Of a stretch of 43,500 bases of DNA, positions 31,762 through 39,893 are shown one piece after another. Source of the DNA: CAZYCC01 sp964645985 (GTDB taxonomy: Bacteria; Bacillota; Clostridia; Oscillospirales; CAG-272); the NCBI GenBank assembly GCA_964645985.1, contig CAZYCC010000006.1, positions 1-43,500 on the forward strand, in the 5' to 3' direction. The notes beneath the pieces were generated by a model. It ran no database searches and was not told the DNA's origin. It worked only from the letters and a program-made list of their open reading frames with translations. How positions within the stretch are numbered: the stretch's first letter is position 1; every line of letters starts with the position of its first letter. The translations under genes and the position numbers were made by a program.

Positions 31762-31790
31762 AGTATACCCGATCGCGCGCGATATGTCAA
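31762..31790 (-). promoter_or_regulatory. serC-serA promoter
   Basis: On the minus strand TTGACA (31785-31790), 17 bp, TATACT (31762-31767). The leader to serC is about 50 nt, too short for a riboswitch. Confidence 0.87.
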
Positions 31791-31929
31791 GGAGGAGGGA
31801 GAAAGCGGCGCGCGGGCGGGGGATGGGAGAAGGGGCGCGGGGGCGGGGGGTACGGATGGGCGCGGACAGGAGCGACGTGGGACGAAGGCTGCGCGGTCAC
31901 GGACATCGCCGAAAATTTACACTTTGCGC

Positions 31930-31958
31930 TTGCACAATTTGCCGCGAGGGCTTACAAT
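31930..31958 (+). promoter_or_regulatory. promoter of the lipoprotein gene
   Basis: TTGCAC (31930-31935), 17 bp, TACAAT (31953-31958). Confidence 0.65.
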
Positions 31959-32225
31959 AAACCCGAAATGCGCGAGCGTTGCCTCCGTGCTATTGAAGCT
32001 CCACCCGGCGCGTCAATCGCGGTGCTGCGTCGCCCGCGCTCCGACCGCTGCCCTTCCGCGCTTTTGCCGGAAGAAGTCCTCACATTTTTTCATTTTTGCT
32101 CCTCTTTTTTGGGCTGCTCTTTCGCGCGATTGCCGGGAGAAACGCCTGCGTTATTTATAAGAGAAGCAACCCTCGTTTTGCTACCCCGCTGTTCCCCTTC
32201 CCCGCGCAATCCTCCCGCGCCGTCG

Positions 32226-32314
32226 CGCGCGGATGCGGGTTCCACTCGCCCCCTGGCACTCCGTCCGCACCGTCCTGCCCCGCCGCGCCGCGCGCGGATG
32301 TGGGTCCCACTCGC
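32226..32314. repeat. 24-bp direct repeat, two copies
   Basis: Copies at 32226-32249 and 32291-32314 differ at two positions only (core GCGGATGYGGGTYCCACTCG). They are 65 bp apart, in the leader of the lipoprotein gene. Confidence 0.85.
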
Positions 32315-32341
32315 AAATCTTTTCCCGTGACCTTGACCTCA

Positions 32342-33652
32342 ATGAAATTCGCGAAGCCTCTTCTCGCGATGCTACTCGCGGGGGCGGTACTGCTCGCCGC
32401 CTGCGGGCAGGAGCCGGCGCCGCCCGACGCGCTGACCGTCGCGCTCTCCGAGCCATTCGATAGCAACTTCAACTACTTCGACACCGAGAGCGACGCCGCG
32501 CTCGCCGTCATCGACCTCGTCGCCGGCACCATTTTGCACGACGACGGCTCGCCTTATCTCGGGCAGATGAGCGCGCGCGAGGAGGAAGGGCAGCTCATCG
32601 TCACCGTTTCGCTGCAAAAAGGGCTGCGCTTCTCGAGCGGCGATGACGCGAGTATCGACGATCTTCTCTTCCTCTACTATCTCCTCGCCGACCCGGGCTA
32701 CACCGGCCCGCGCACCGCTCTGCGTGAGGCGCCGATCGCCGGGATGTCCGAGTACTACTGGGATAGCCCGCGCGGGAGCGGAGAGGCCCCGGACTTTGAC
32801 GCGCTCGCGCGCGAGAGCTATGCGCCCGATGTCATCTCGCGCGAGGATTTGAAGACCTATCTGCGCGAGACCCGGCTCGCCGGGGAGTATTCGGGCAACC
32901 CGACCGACTACCGTTCCGATGGGATCACCTGGGCGCAGTTCATCGCCGACGAGGGGCGCGGGGAGGATCTCTCGGCGGCGATGTCAAACGGCGGGGCGGT
33001 ACTCGACATCTTGGTCGACATTTACGCCGAAAAATATGGGCAAAATTACGACGCGACCGGCTGGTACGCGCGAAAGCTTCGGCGCGAGTATATGCGCACG
33101 CTGCTCGAGGACGGCGTGAACGTCCCGCAAATATCCGGCATCACGCGCCTGAGCGACACCTCCTGCGAGCTGACCTTCACCGACCCCACAGTCGACTATC
33201 GGTCTCTGCTCAACCTGCCGCTGCTCTCCTCGGCGAACTATCGCTTTACCAATAAAGGCGGCGGGGACGCGGCAGCGTCCTCCTACAGCCGCTCGCCTAT
33301 CGTCGGCGCGGGTCCCTATACCCTTGAAAAGTGGGAGGACGGTATCGTCTCGCTGCGCGCGAACCGCACTTTCTCGGGCGATGATCCGGCGTTTGAGCGC
33401 GTGCGGCTGCGCGCCGTTAACGCGCCGCTCATCCCGGAGAATATCGCGCTCGGGCAAATTATATTGGGTGTTGTCCGCGCGGACGGGGAAACCGCGCGCC
33501 AGATCCTCGCGGAAGCCGAGAAGGCGGGGCTCGCCTCGCTCCCCCTTCGCGACGGGGCTCTTCTCTACGACAAGGCGATCATCACCGTCGATACCTCCCC
33601 GCGCACTTTTCGCGATGCCGTCGCGGGAGTGGGGAGGGTCAAGGGGAGGTGA
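32342..33652 (+). CDS. orphan, short SBP_bac_5-like solute-binding lipoprotein
   Basis: This 436-residue protein has a lipoprotein signal: MKFAKPLLAMLLAGAVLLAAC with the lipid-carrying Cys21 in LAAC. The rest resembles extracellular solute-binding proteins of family 5 (oligopeptide/nickel type): FDSNFNYFDTESD, a KGLRFSSGDDASIDDLLFLYYLLAD segment matching the 'keDVvfsy' region, SPIVGAGPYTLEKWEDGIVSLRAN, and YDKAIITVDTSPRTFRDAV near the end. Family members usually go on for another 100-150 residues, so the second lobe looks truncated. No ABC permease or ATPase gene is next to it. A new promoter begins 15 bp after the stop, so there is no hidden continuation. ATG at 32342 lies right before the signal peptide; no Shine-Dalgarno is clear. 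Confidence 0.72.
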   Translation: MKFAKPLLAMLLAGAVLLAACGQEPAPPDALTVALSEPFDSNFNYFDTESDAALAVIDLVAGTILHDDGSPYLGQMSAREEEGQLIVTVSLQKGLRFSSGDDASIDDLLFLYYLLADPGYTGPRTALREAPIAGMSEYYWDSPRGSGEAPDFDALARESYAPDVISREDLKTYLRETRLAGEYSGNPTDYRSDGITWAQFIADEGRGEDLSAAMSNGGAVLDILVDIYAEKYGQNYDATGWYARKLRREYMRTLLEDGVNVPQISGITRLSDTSCELTFTDPTVDYRSLLNLPLLSSANYRFTNKGGGDAAASSYSRSPIVGAGPYTLEKWEDGIVSLRANRTFSGDDPAFERVRLRAVNAPLIPENIALGQIILGVVRADGETARQILAEAEKAGLASLPLRDGALLYDKAIITVDTSPRTFRDAVAGVGRVKGR

Positions 33653-33667
33653 CGCTTCCCCCGCCGC

Positions 33668-33697
33668 TTGACAAACCCCCGCCCGCTTTGTTATAAT
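33668..33697 (+). promoter_or_regulatory. promoter of the YybS-like gene
   Basis: TTGACA (33668-33673), 18 bp, TATAAT (33692-33697), about 40 bp before the start codon. Confidence 0.82.
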
Positions 33698-33737
33698 TTC
33701 TTCAAATGTAAACTCCCATAGGAGAGGAGGTGATCGC

Positions 33738-34928
33738 TTGCCCGACCTCACGCCATCGCCGGGATCCCCCGGCACCCCGGGTAGCCCGCGCTCGCCGGAC
33801 GATCACGGAAGCCCCGGTACCCCGAACGGATCCTCGCCTCTTCCCTCCTGGGCAACACCGGGCGGAGTGGCCTCCGCGCCGCCCGCGCGGCAGACCCCTC
33901 GCCTCACTATCGGCGTTATCGTCTTTTTCTGCGCGCTCGCGACCGCCGCCGCCGCGCTCACCGCGCTTTTCGGCAGCTACGGCTACGGATTGTTGCTGCT
34001 GACCGTCGCCGCGGCGCTTTCGTCGTTTTGCCTCTTTTTGGGAGGTGTGAAAATTCTCGCGGGGCTGCTCCCCTTTGCGGCGGGAGTCGCGCTCTCGCTC
34101 CTCCTGAACCCCGCGCGCTTCGCCTTCGCGCTGTTCATCGCCGCGTTCGCGGGGCTATCGGGCGCGATAGCCCTTGCCGCGCGGCAAAAATGCAATCGCA
34201 CACAGATCACAGCGCGCGCCGGCGGTGCGCTCGCCCTGCTGCTCGCGGCGGGGCTGCTCGCCTACATCGCTGTCCACTACGGCGGCATCGGGAGCGGGGC
34301 GCTCGCAGCTTTCCGCGACGATCAGGTGGCAAACTTCACGGCGGTCATTAACGAGGCGAACGATTTTTACCGCGAGCAGGTGACGCAGATGGGAGGGGAC
34401 AACACCTCCGATCTGCTCGCCGCGCTGCCGCTCGAGGGAGAAGTCGAGCAGACGGTGCAGGCGGTGACGCGGGTCCTCACGACGATGTTCCCCGGGCTGC
34501 TTATTGCGCTCTGCCTCGTCCTAGCACATTTCAGCAGCTTTTTATTCATCAAGGCAGCGAAGTATTTTAACAAGTTTGCCTTTTCTTCCAAGGAGGACGC
34601 GCGCGTGCGCATCGCGCTGCCCGGCGCCATTCTCTACTATGTGGGCGGCATCGCGCTCCTATTCGGCGGGGAAAATGTCGTCGCGACCTCGCTCGCGAAT
34701 CTGTTCCTGCTTTATATCCCGGGCTTTTGCGCGGTTGGGCTGCGCATGCTCTTTCCGTCAAAGGATGAGCGGCGCGGGCCGCCGCTCGGCTGCGGCTGCC
34801 TTCCCGTGCTGCTGCTGATGATGGTCTTTCTCAACCCGGTTCTTCTGCCGATTCTGCTCTCGCTCCTCGGCGCCTCATCCACCGTAGGCGACGCCATCCG
34901 CCGCTGGAGGGAAAAGAACAACAAATAA
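33738..34928 (+). CDS. YybS-like DUF2232 membrane protein
   Basis: This 396-residue protein has a ~50-residue N-terminal stretch rich in Pro, Gly and Ser, followed by about eight transmembrane helices. The arrangement (five to six N-terminal helices, an extracytoplasmic loop with FYREQVTQMGGD, then AHFSSFLFIKAAKYFNKF and a last pair of helices) fits DUF2232/YybS. In Bacillus yybS sits with gdpP and rplI, and here rplI is the next gene, which supports the call; gdpP is absent. Function is unknown in the family. The start is TTG at 33738, with GAGGAGGTGATCGC directly before it, one of the best ribosome sites in the window. Confidence 0.7.
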   Translation: MPDLTPSPGSPGTPGSPRSPDDHGSPGTPNGSSPLPSWATPGGVASAPPARQTPRLTIGVIVFFCALATAAAALTALFGSYGYGLLLLTVAAALSSFCLFLGGVKILAGLLPFAAGVALSLLLNPARFAFALFIAAFAGLSGAIALAARQKCNRTQITARAGGALALLLAAGLLAYIAVHYGGIGSGALAAFRDDQVANFTAVINEANDFYREQVTQMGGDNTSDLLAALPLEGEVEQTVQAVTRVLTTMFPGLLIALCLVLAHFSSFLFIKAAKYFNKFAFSSKEDARVRIALPGAILYYVGGIALLFGGENVVATSLANLFLLYIPGFCAVGLRMLFPSKDERRGPPLGCGCLPVLLLMMVFLNPVLLPILLSLLGASSTVGDAIRRWREKNNK

Positions 34929-35118
34929 TTTACAGAAAAGTTACAATTGTGTTCCCATACGGGAGAGGGAGTTCGCATAACCGCATCAACTAAGAAAATA
35001 TTCGGCGTTTTAATGGGTTAAAATAGCAAAATCGAAAGCAGCATTTTGTACGCCAATCAAATTTATATCATATACTAAATCATCAAAATTTCCATAGATT
35101 TTCCAATGCGGGGTCAAG
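34929..35118. other. AT-rich island before rplI
   Basis: This spacer is visibly AT-rich in contrast to the GC-rich genes on both sides. It contains the candidate rplI promoter. No ribosome site and no believable gene is present, although a short frame on the minus strand (about 35010-35105) reads like ordinary protein and might be a relic. Confidence 0.5.
35046..35076 (+). promoter_or_regulatory. candidate rplI promoter
   Basis: TTGTAC (35046-35051), 19 bp, TATACT (35071-35076). The -10 is good; the -35 and spacing are weak. Confidence 0.45.
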
Positions 35119-35556
35119 ATGAAAGTCATTCTCTTGCAGGACGTCAAGGCGCAGGGCAAGAAGGGCGACCTGCTCAATGTGTCGGACGGATACGCGCGCA
35201 ACTATCTCCTGCCGAAAGGGCTTGCGAAGGAGGCGGATGCGGGATCGATCGCCGAGGTCAAGGCGAAAGAGGCGGCGCGCAAGCGGCGCGAGGAGGAGGA
35301 GCGGCGCGAGGCGAAGGAACTCGGCGAGCGAATCGCAGCGCTTAGCGTCACGGTGGAAATGCCCTCGGGCAGCGAGGGGCGGCTGTACGGATCGGTCACG
35401 AACAAAGACATCGCCGCCGCGCTTGAGGCGCAGCACGGCATTTCGATCGACAAGCGCAGAATAGAGACGGTCTCGCTCAAGACGGTCGGGAGCTACCCGG
35501 TGCGTGTCAAGCTCGGCGCGGAGGTCGCGGTAAATCTCACCGTTGTGGTGAAATAG
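35119..35556 (+). CDS. rplI: 50S ribosomal protein L9
   Basis: L9 binds 23S rRNA and spans the side of the large subunit. The 145-residue product begins MKVILLQDVKAQGKKGDLLNVSDGYARNYLLPKGLA, the L9 N-domain signature; then a long charged helix (about 48-75) and the C-terminal domain with GRLYGSVTNKDIAAAL and YPVRVKLGAEVAVNLTVVV. The length is standard. ATG at 35119 has only GGGGTC upstream, so the Shine-Dalgarno is poor. The usual downstream partner dnaB is not here; a small membrane protein follows after 40 bp. Confidence 0.96.
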   Translation: MKVILLQDVKAQGKKGDLLNVSDGYARNYLLPKGLAKEADAGSIAEVKAKEAARKRREEEERREAKELGERIAALSVTVEMPSGSEGRLYGSVTNKDIAAALEAQHGISIDKRRIETVSLKTVGSYPVRVKLGAEVAVNLTVVVK

Positions 35557-35596
35557 CGGCGGTGGGATCTCTTCTACAAGGCAAATTTCGTTACTC

Positions 35597-36073
35597 ATGC
35601 GAAAGTTACCCGACACGCCTCGTGAAGGCGAAAACGAACATTCGCTCGTCGCGGGGCGATCGACGGAGGAAGACCCGGGCGGCGAGAGTTCTCCCGCGCA
35701 GACGCGAAAAATCGGGCGAACTTTGCTGCGCGAACTTGGCTTGTTTTTTCTCTTCTCGGCGGTGCTTCTGACTTTTGAGTACGCGGGAGACCGCTTTCTC
35801 GGGCGCTATTACGTCCCGGTTGCGCTCGGAGTTTGGATTGCCTACGCGCTCGCCTGCTTCGCGCTGCTCGTTGCCGCGCTGATCTTCAATCGAGGGTTTA
35901 ACTCGGAGGTTCCGTCGCCTGAGGATTTGACCCCATCGTTCACTTTAGAGCAGAAGCTCGCCTATATTGAAAAAATCAAGCGAAACAAGCGCACGGCGAA
36001 AAAGATCATCGGCGTGCTGCTGCCGCTCGCCGGGGCGTTCCTGCTGGATCTGCTATCGCTGTATTTGTTCTGA
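35597..36073 (+). CDS. small three-helix membrane protein, function unknown
   Basis: This 158-residue protein has a polar N-terminal region of about 45 residues, two adjoining helices (about 49-65 and 73-96), a cytosolic stretch rich in Lys (EKIKRNKRTAKK), and a final helix (about 137-157). I recognise no family motif. Codon use is like its neighbours, with G/C at most third positions, so it is a real gene. It lies 40 bp after rplI and 48 bp before walJ, suggesting co-transcription. No Shine-Dalgarno precedes ATG 35597. Confidence 0.72.
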   Translation: MRKLPDTPREGENEHSLVAGRSTEEDPGGESSPAQTRKIGRTLLRELGLFFLFSAVLLTFEYAGDRFLGRYYVPVALGVWIAYALACFALLVAALIFNRGFNSEVPSPEDLTPSFTLEQKLAYIEKIKRNKRTAKKIIGVLLPLAGAFLLDLLSLYLF

Positions 36074-36121
36074 TTTTCAATTGTAGAAGTTCAATCACGT
36101 TTTGTAGCTCTTGGCCGCATT

Positions 36122-36886
36122 GTGTACACCGTCGCGAGTTTATACGCCGGGTCGAGCGGGAACGCCCTGCTCGCTCGCTTTGGCGACACCGCAATCCTTA
36201 TCGACGAGGGAGGAAGTACCCGCCGCACAGAGCGCGCGCTCGCGAGCGTCGGGCTGCGCCTATCCGACATTGCGGCGATTTTTGTCACGCACGAGCATAC
36301 CGACCACACGGCGGGTCTCTCGCTCACCGCGCGAAAATATGCGGTGCAAATTTTCCTGCCAAGGATGTGCCTGCCGCTCCTGCCGGATTTATCGAGCGCT
36401 CACCCCTTCTCGCTTCCCTTTGAGCGTGCGGTGGGGCAGTTTCGGGTCATCGCCTTCGCGACGCCGCACGACGCGGTTGCGAGCGTCGGGTATCTCATCG
36501 AGTCACCGGCAGGGAGGCTCGGCATCGCGACCGATATGGGGTTTGTCTCGCGCGAGGTTGTAGACGCGCTCGCCGGATGCGACGCGGCGGTTATCGAGGC
36601 GAACTACGACGAGGAAATGCTTCTCACCGGCAGTTATCCGCCTGCCCTGCGCGAGCGGATTTTGTCGCACGGGGGGCACCTCTCCAACGAGGACGCGGGC
36701 ACCCTCGCCGCCGCGCTCGCCGCCTCCGGCGCGCGCGACATCCTGCTCACCCATCTCTCGCGCGAGAACAACACGCCCTCGCGGGCACTCTCCGCCGTGC
36801 AAACGAAGCTCGATGAGCGCAACTTATCGTCGCGTTTGGTCGTCGCGGATAGAGATAATGTAACTTTTCTGTTACAGTGTAGTTAA
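36122..36886 (+). CDS. walJ: WalJ/YycJ-type metallo-beta-lactamase-fold hydrolase
   Basis: This 254-residue cytosolic hydrolase has the start VASLYAGSSGNALLARFGDTAILIDEG and the metal motif HEHTDH at residues 57-62, then HDAVASVGYLIE, ATDMGFVS, EANYDEEML and a final LTHLSRENN. These match YycJ/WalJ, in Bacillus part of the walRK operon; the family has been linked to coordination of cell division with DNA replication and to 5'-3' exonuclease-like activity. Here walRK is absent and rlmH follows, which keeps part of the usual yycJ...rlmH neighbourhood. The start is GTG at 36122, giving the typical N-terminus; no Shine-Dalgarno is visible. Confidence 0.88.
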   Translation: MYTVASLYAGSSGNALLARFGDTAILIDEGGSTRRTERALASVGLRLSDIAAIFVTHEHTDHTAGLSLTARKYAVQIFLPRMCLPLLPDLSSAHPFSLPFERAVGQFRVIAFATPHDAVASVGYLIESPAGRLGIATDMGFVSREVVDALAGCDAAVIEANYDEEMLLTGSYPPALRERILSHGGHLSNEDAGTLAAALAASGARDILLTHLSRENNTPSRALSAVQTKLDERNLSSRLVVADRDNVTFLLQCS

Positions 36887-36967
36887 TTTTTTGATCTTAT
36901 AAATTTTCCGCTGAATTGTGAATTGCCGTTTCTTGATTTTTTAGCGGAATCTTTCTTTTCCACTGAA

Positions 36968-37402
36968 ATGCCGCAATTTACCCTCCTCTGCGTCGGGGCG
37001 CTTCGCGAAAATTATATCCGGCAGGGCTGCGCTGAGTTTGTCAAGAGAATGACGCCCTTTTGCCGGGTCGAGGTACGCGAATTTCGCGATGACGCGGCGC
37101 TCCTCGCGGAGTTTGCGCGCCCGCGGGAGCGCGCGAGGCGTGTCGCGCTCTGCGTGGAGGGGGAGGAGCTTCGTTCAGAGCAGCTCGCGGCGTGGCTCGC
37201 GCGGCAGATGGATGGGGGCAGCTCGAGCATTCTCTTCGCGATCGGCGGGGCAAACGGATTGAATGACGATGTCAAGCAGGCGGCCGATCTGCGGCTCTCG
37301 CTCTCGCGCATGACGCTGCCGCATGAGCTCGCGCGCCTCGTCCTCCTTGAGCAGCTCTACCGCGCGTGGACAATCCTGCGGGGAATGCCCTATCACAAGT
37401 GA
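36968..37402 (+). CDS. rlmH: 23S rRNA (pseudouridine1915-N3)-methyltransferase RlmH
   Basis: RlmH is a SPOUT-class methyltransferase that acts on the assembled 70S ribosome. The 144-residue product has the SAM-knot motif FAIGGANGLNDDV (about 92-104) and the C-terminal RMTLPHELARLVLLEQLYRAWTILRGMPYHK, which is diagnostic down to the terminal YHK. The start is ATG at 36968; an upstream in-frame start at 36923 lies in AT-rich sequence. The leader (36887-36967) is AT-rich and ends in a pyrimidine stretch with no Shine-Dalgarno. Confidence 0.96.
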   Translation: MPQFTLLCVGALRENYIRQGCAEFVKRMTPFCRVEVREFRDDAALLAEFARPRERARRVALCVEGEELRSEQLAAWLARQMDGGSSSILFAIGGANGLNDDVKQAADLRLSLSRMTLPHELARLVLLEQLYRAWTILRGMPYHK

Positions 37403-38177
37403 GCGTTTCTGCTGCACACCGAGCGCAATGAGAGGGTCTGCGGGAAGGGAAGAACATTTTAGCGCGGTCTTGGAATATAAGTGGTTGAGGATGGGACGGG
37501 AAATCGAATTCAAAAAGCGAACCTGATCAAACGCACAAAACACCGTATTTTCGGGAAAAATCAGTGTCTCTTTGAGGTCACCCGGCCGCCACGGCGCATC
37601 CTACCCCCTCCGCGAATACCCAGCACACGCGCAGGCAATCGCGTTTCCCTCCCGCCCGAGAGACGGGCGGGGAGGCGAATGCCCTCGCTCCCGCGCGAAA
37701 AATCGCGCCCTCAGCTCGCGTTACATTTCCACACCTTTTTCGGGGATGAGGTGTTGCAAATAGATCCGTGCGGATCGTCTTGACTTTCCGAAACTTCGCT
37801 CTGCCCGATTGGAGAGCCGCTTCTCCCCATACTGCACCGTATTTTTGAGCTTGCGCGCAAAACCCGCGCATTGCGCGCTCGCTTCCCGCCCGCTTTGGTG
37901 CTGCGCCGCGATTGCCCACATACGCGCGCGCATTCGCTGCCTCGCTGCCTCCCTTGCGCAAAAATCCCCCTCGAATGTTTCGATCGCGCGAGGCGCATTC
38001 GATTGCGCAAAGTTCCATCGAAAATTGACGACTTGACCTCGCGCCGTGAATCCACATTCTCGCTCGCGCGAGAAAATCTTATAGCTTCGCTCCTCACAAA
38101 CTTCTCATTATCGGCGCTCGGCCTTTGGCGATTTGGGTTCACGAGATGAACCCGGGTCGCTCACGCGCCCCTCATAC
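37403..38177. other. 775-nt gene-free stretch between rlmH and a terminator
   Basis: No convincing reading frame exists on either strand. Features seen: CACCGTATTTT twice (about 37542 and 37835), a CCTCCCCGCC-like inverted pair around 37650-37676 (CTCCCGCCCG with CGGGCGGGGAG), TTGCGCAA near 37966 and TTGCGCAAAG near 38013 (shared TTGCGCAA), CGAATG/CATTCG around 37973-38003, and a perfect GGGTTCA/TGAACCC hairpin at 38135-38153. It ends in the terminator at 38178. It may be a 3' UTR, a structured RNA on the plus strand or decayed sequence. I see no tRNA or tmRNA signature. Confidence 0.45.
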
Positions 38178-38204
38178 AAAAAGACCCCGACGGGGTCTTT
38201 TTTT
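38178..38204. terminator. bidirectional terminator between the rlmH side and degV
   Basis: AAAAAGACCCC/GGGGTCTTTTT, an 11-bp stem with GAC loop, followed by TT on the plus strand. It serves the degV gene from the right and any plus-strand transcript from the left. Confidence 0.9.
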
Positions 38205-38248
38205 CGCAGGAAATACTCGCGGCGAAAGGGATCTACATGCCGAGCGGT

Positions 38249-39136
38249 TCACGCTATCGGAATGCACCCGACACCAATCGGGTGGGGACCGACGTGAACA
38301 CCGATCGTCGCGCCGATTTGAATGGGGATGAAGTCCGGCACGCGGCCAAACTTCTCGAGGAATAGTTCGCCCACAGCGCGCGCGAGCGGCTCCGCGTCCG
38401 CGCGGTCGGCGCCCCAACCAAAGGCAAAAGAATAGCCGTTAAGATTGAGACGGTCGCGCGAAATCTCCTTCTCCAATAAGGCGACGATTCGCGCGATCGC
38501 CTCCTCGCGGCCGCGGCAAAATCCGACCGGCTGCAGCTCCCCGGCGGCAAATCGCAGCACCGGCGTGCGCCCCGCGCAGGCGCGCGCCCACTCGAGCAGC
38601 CGTCCGATCCGCCCGCCGTGCGTGAGATAGGCGAGGTTGTCTAAGGCGAAGAAAATCGCGCCGCCCCCCTTGACAATCTCGCCGCGGCACGCCGTTTCGT
38701 CGAGCGAATGCCCCTCGCGGGCGTAGCGCGCCATTTGCAACAGAAAAATGCCCTGTAGCCCTGTGACAAGGCCTGAATCGACGACCACTATCGATCTCTC
38801 GGGAAACTCGTCTCGCAAGAGGTTCGCGGCATTTTTCGCCGCGCCGAAAGATCCCGACAATCTGCTCGAAATCGTATAACAAAGAATGTCCTCGCCTTGC
38901 AGCAGAATCGGGCGAAAGACATCCATATAATCCGAGACGGAGGGCATTGATGTGCGGGGGAAAAGCGACGAATCTCGAAGCAGCGCATCGTAAAAATCAC
39001 GCACCGAGAGCTCGACGCCCTCCTTCAGATAATGCTCGCCGTCAAGCGAAACGGAAAACGGAACGGTTACAATGCCCGCGCGCGAAAGCTGTTCGGGAGA
39101 TAAGTCCAGTGCCCCGTCGGAGAGGATACGAAACAT
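38249..39136 (-). CDS. DegV family fatty-acid-binding protein
   Basis: DegV/FakB proteins bind a fatty acid and present it to a kinase (FakA) for phosphorylation. The 295-residue protein has the expected pattern: FRILSDGALDLSPEQ, FYDALLRDSSLFPRTSMPSVSDYM with the conserved T-S-x-P, CYTISSRLSGSFGAAKNAA, VVVDSGLVTGLQG, and LAYLTHGGRIG. The C-terminal end reads IQIGATIGVHVGPHPIGVGCI, the lipid-headgroup site with a histidine. The length is normal. No fakA is near. ATG at 39136 follows a C-rich leader (CAACCCCTATCCCGCT) without a Shine-Dalgarno. Confidence 0.92.
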   Translation of the reverse strand: MFRILSDGALDLSPEQLSRAGIVTVPFSVSLDGEHYLKEGVELSVRDFYDALLRDSSLFPRTSMPSVSDYMDVFRPILLQGEDILCYTISSRLSGSFGAAKNAANLLRDEFPERSIVVVDSGLVTGLQGIFLLQMARYAREGHSLDETACRGEIVKGGGAIFFALDNLAYLTHGGRIGRLLEWARACAGRTPVLRFAAGELQPVGFCRGREEAIARIVALLEKEISRDRLNLNGYSFAFGWGADRADAEPLARAVGELFLEKFGRVPDFIPIQIGATIGVHVGPHPIGVGCIPIA

Positions 39137-39398
39137 AGCGGGATAGGGGTTGAAAAAGGGAAAACGAAAAAGAAATCAAAAAGGAAACGAAAAACGAATA
39201 TCTTAACCACAGAGGATTTAGGTTGTTTTACAATTTATTCACTTGTTTGTTCTTATTTGACGCAACAAAACAGTATGTAGTTATGTCAATGTCGTCTTGC
39301 GGTGTGCAACGCGAAAATGATTTTATTGGGGATATTCTTGATGGACAAATGAGATTTGCCATATCTGTGTAATTCACCACATAATTCCTCATGCCGTT
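39137..39398. other. AT-rich island between smpB and degV
   Basis: AT-rich, 262 bp. A frame of about 70 codons without a good start runs through 39152-39373 on the plus strand; its last ~30 codons could start at ATG 39283. No Shine-Dalgarno and no family resemblance, so I do not call a gene. Confidence 0.4.
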
Positions 39399-39893
39399 TT
39401 ATTCTCCCCTCCCCCGCTGTTTCTCGTAGCGCGCGATTGTGCGCGACGCTTCGCGCTTTGCCTCGGTTTCGCGCTTGTCGTAGAGCTTTTTGCCGCGGCA
39501 GAGACCGAGTTCGAGCTTGACGCGCGATCCCACGAAATAGAGCGAGAGCGGAACGAGCGTCAGCCCTTGCTGCGCGGCGCGCGCGCCGAGGCGCAAAATT
39601 TCGCGGCGGTGCATCAAAAGCGCGCGCGGGCGCACGGGGTCGTGATTGAAGAGAGTGCCCTTTTCATAAGGGCTAATATGAATGCCATAGGCGGTTAACT
39701 GTCCGTCGCGCGCCGTGCAGTAAGCGTCTTTGAGATTGACGCGCCCGGCGCGCAAAGACTTCACCTCAGTGCCGACGAGCGCGATCCCCGCCTCGAAAGT
39801 CTCCTCGACGAAGTAGTCGTGGAAAGCTTTTTTGTTGCGCGCGATGACTTTTTTAGTCAACTTTGCAGAAGCGGACTTGGGGGAAGTGTTCAT
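39399..39893 (-). CDS. smpB: SsrA-binding protein SmpB
   Basis: SmpB carries tmRNA to stalled ribosomes for trans-translation. The 164-residue product has ARNKKAFHDYFVEETFEAGIALVGTEVKSLRAGRVNLKDAY, the ISPYEKG segment, HDPVRPRALLMHRREI, PLSLYFVGSRVKLELGLCRGKKLYDKRE and the basic tail, all family-typical. The first ~15 residues are an extra polar segment. ATG at 39893 is preceded by an AT-rich leader without a Shine-Dalgarno. The tmRNA gene ssrA, often close to smpB, is not found in the window. Confidence 0.97.
   Translation of the reverse strand: MNTSPKSASAKLTKKVIARNKKAFHDYFVEETFEAGIALVGTEVKSLRAGRVNLKDAYCTARDGQLTAYGIHISPYEKGTLFNHDPVRPRALLMHRREILRLGARAAQQGLTLVPLSLYFVGSRVKLELGLCRGKKLYDKRETEAKREASRTIARYEKQRGRGE

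Larger units (their letters stand above)
31791..32341. other. 551-bp gap and leader before the lipoprotein gene
   Basis: It holds the promoter at 31930-31958 and about 375 nt of leader with C/T-rich stretches and the 24-bp direct repeat (32226-32249, 32291-32314). A 120-codon frame at 31968-32330 begins next to the predicted transcription start but is Pro/Arg-rich and not convincing. Confidence 0.45.

Noticed and set aside
31968..32330. 120-codon frame at the start of the lipoprotein leader
   Set aside because: It begins almost at the transcription start, has no ribosome site and encodes Pro/Arg-rich sequence that includes the 24-bp repeat.
37711..38142. 143-codon minus-strand frame after rlmH
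   Set aside because: Composition is Ser/Arg-rich with many Cys, no ribosome site, no domain, and it covers the inverted repeats.
37403..38177. tmRNA (ssrA), tRNA or RNase P RNA near smpB
   Set aside because: No tRNA-like T-arm with matching acceptor end, no tag frame, and no conserved RNase P core words were found on either strand.
39152..39373. About 70 codons open on the plus strand in the AT-rich island between degV and smpB
   Set aside because: No start with a ribosome site, AT-rich DNA unlike known genes here, no resemblance to a family. A relic or very small protein cannot be excluded.
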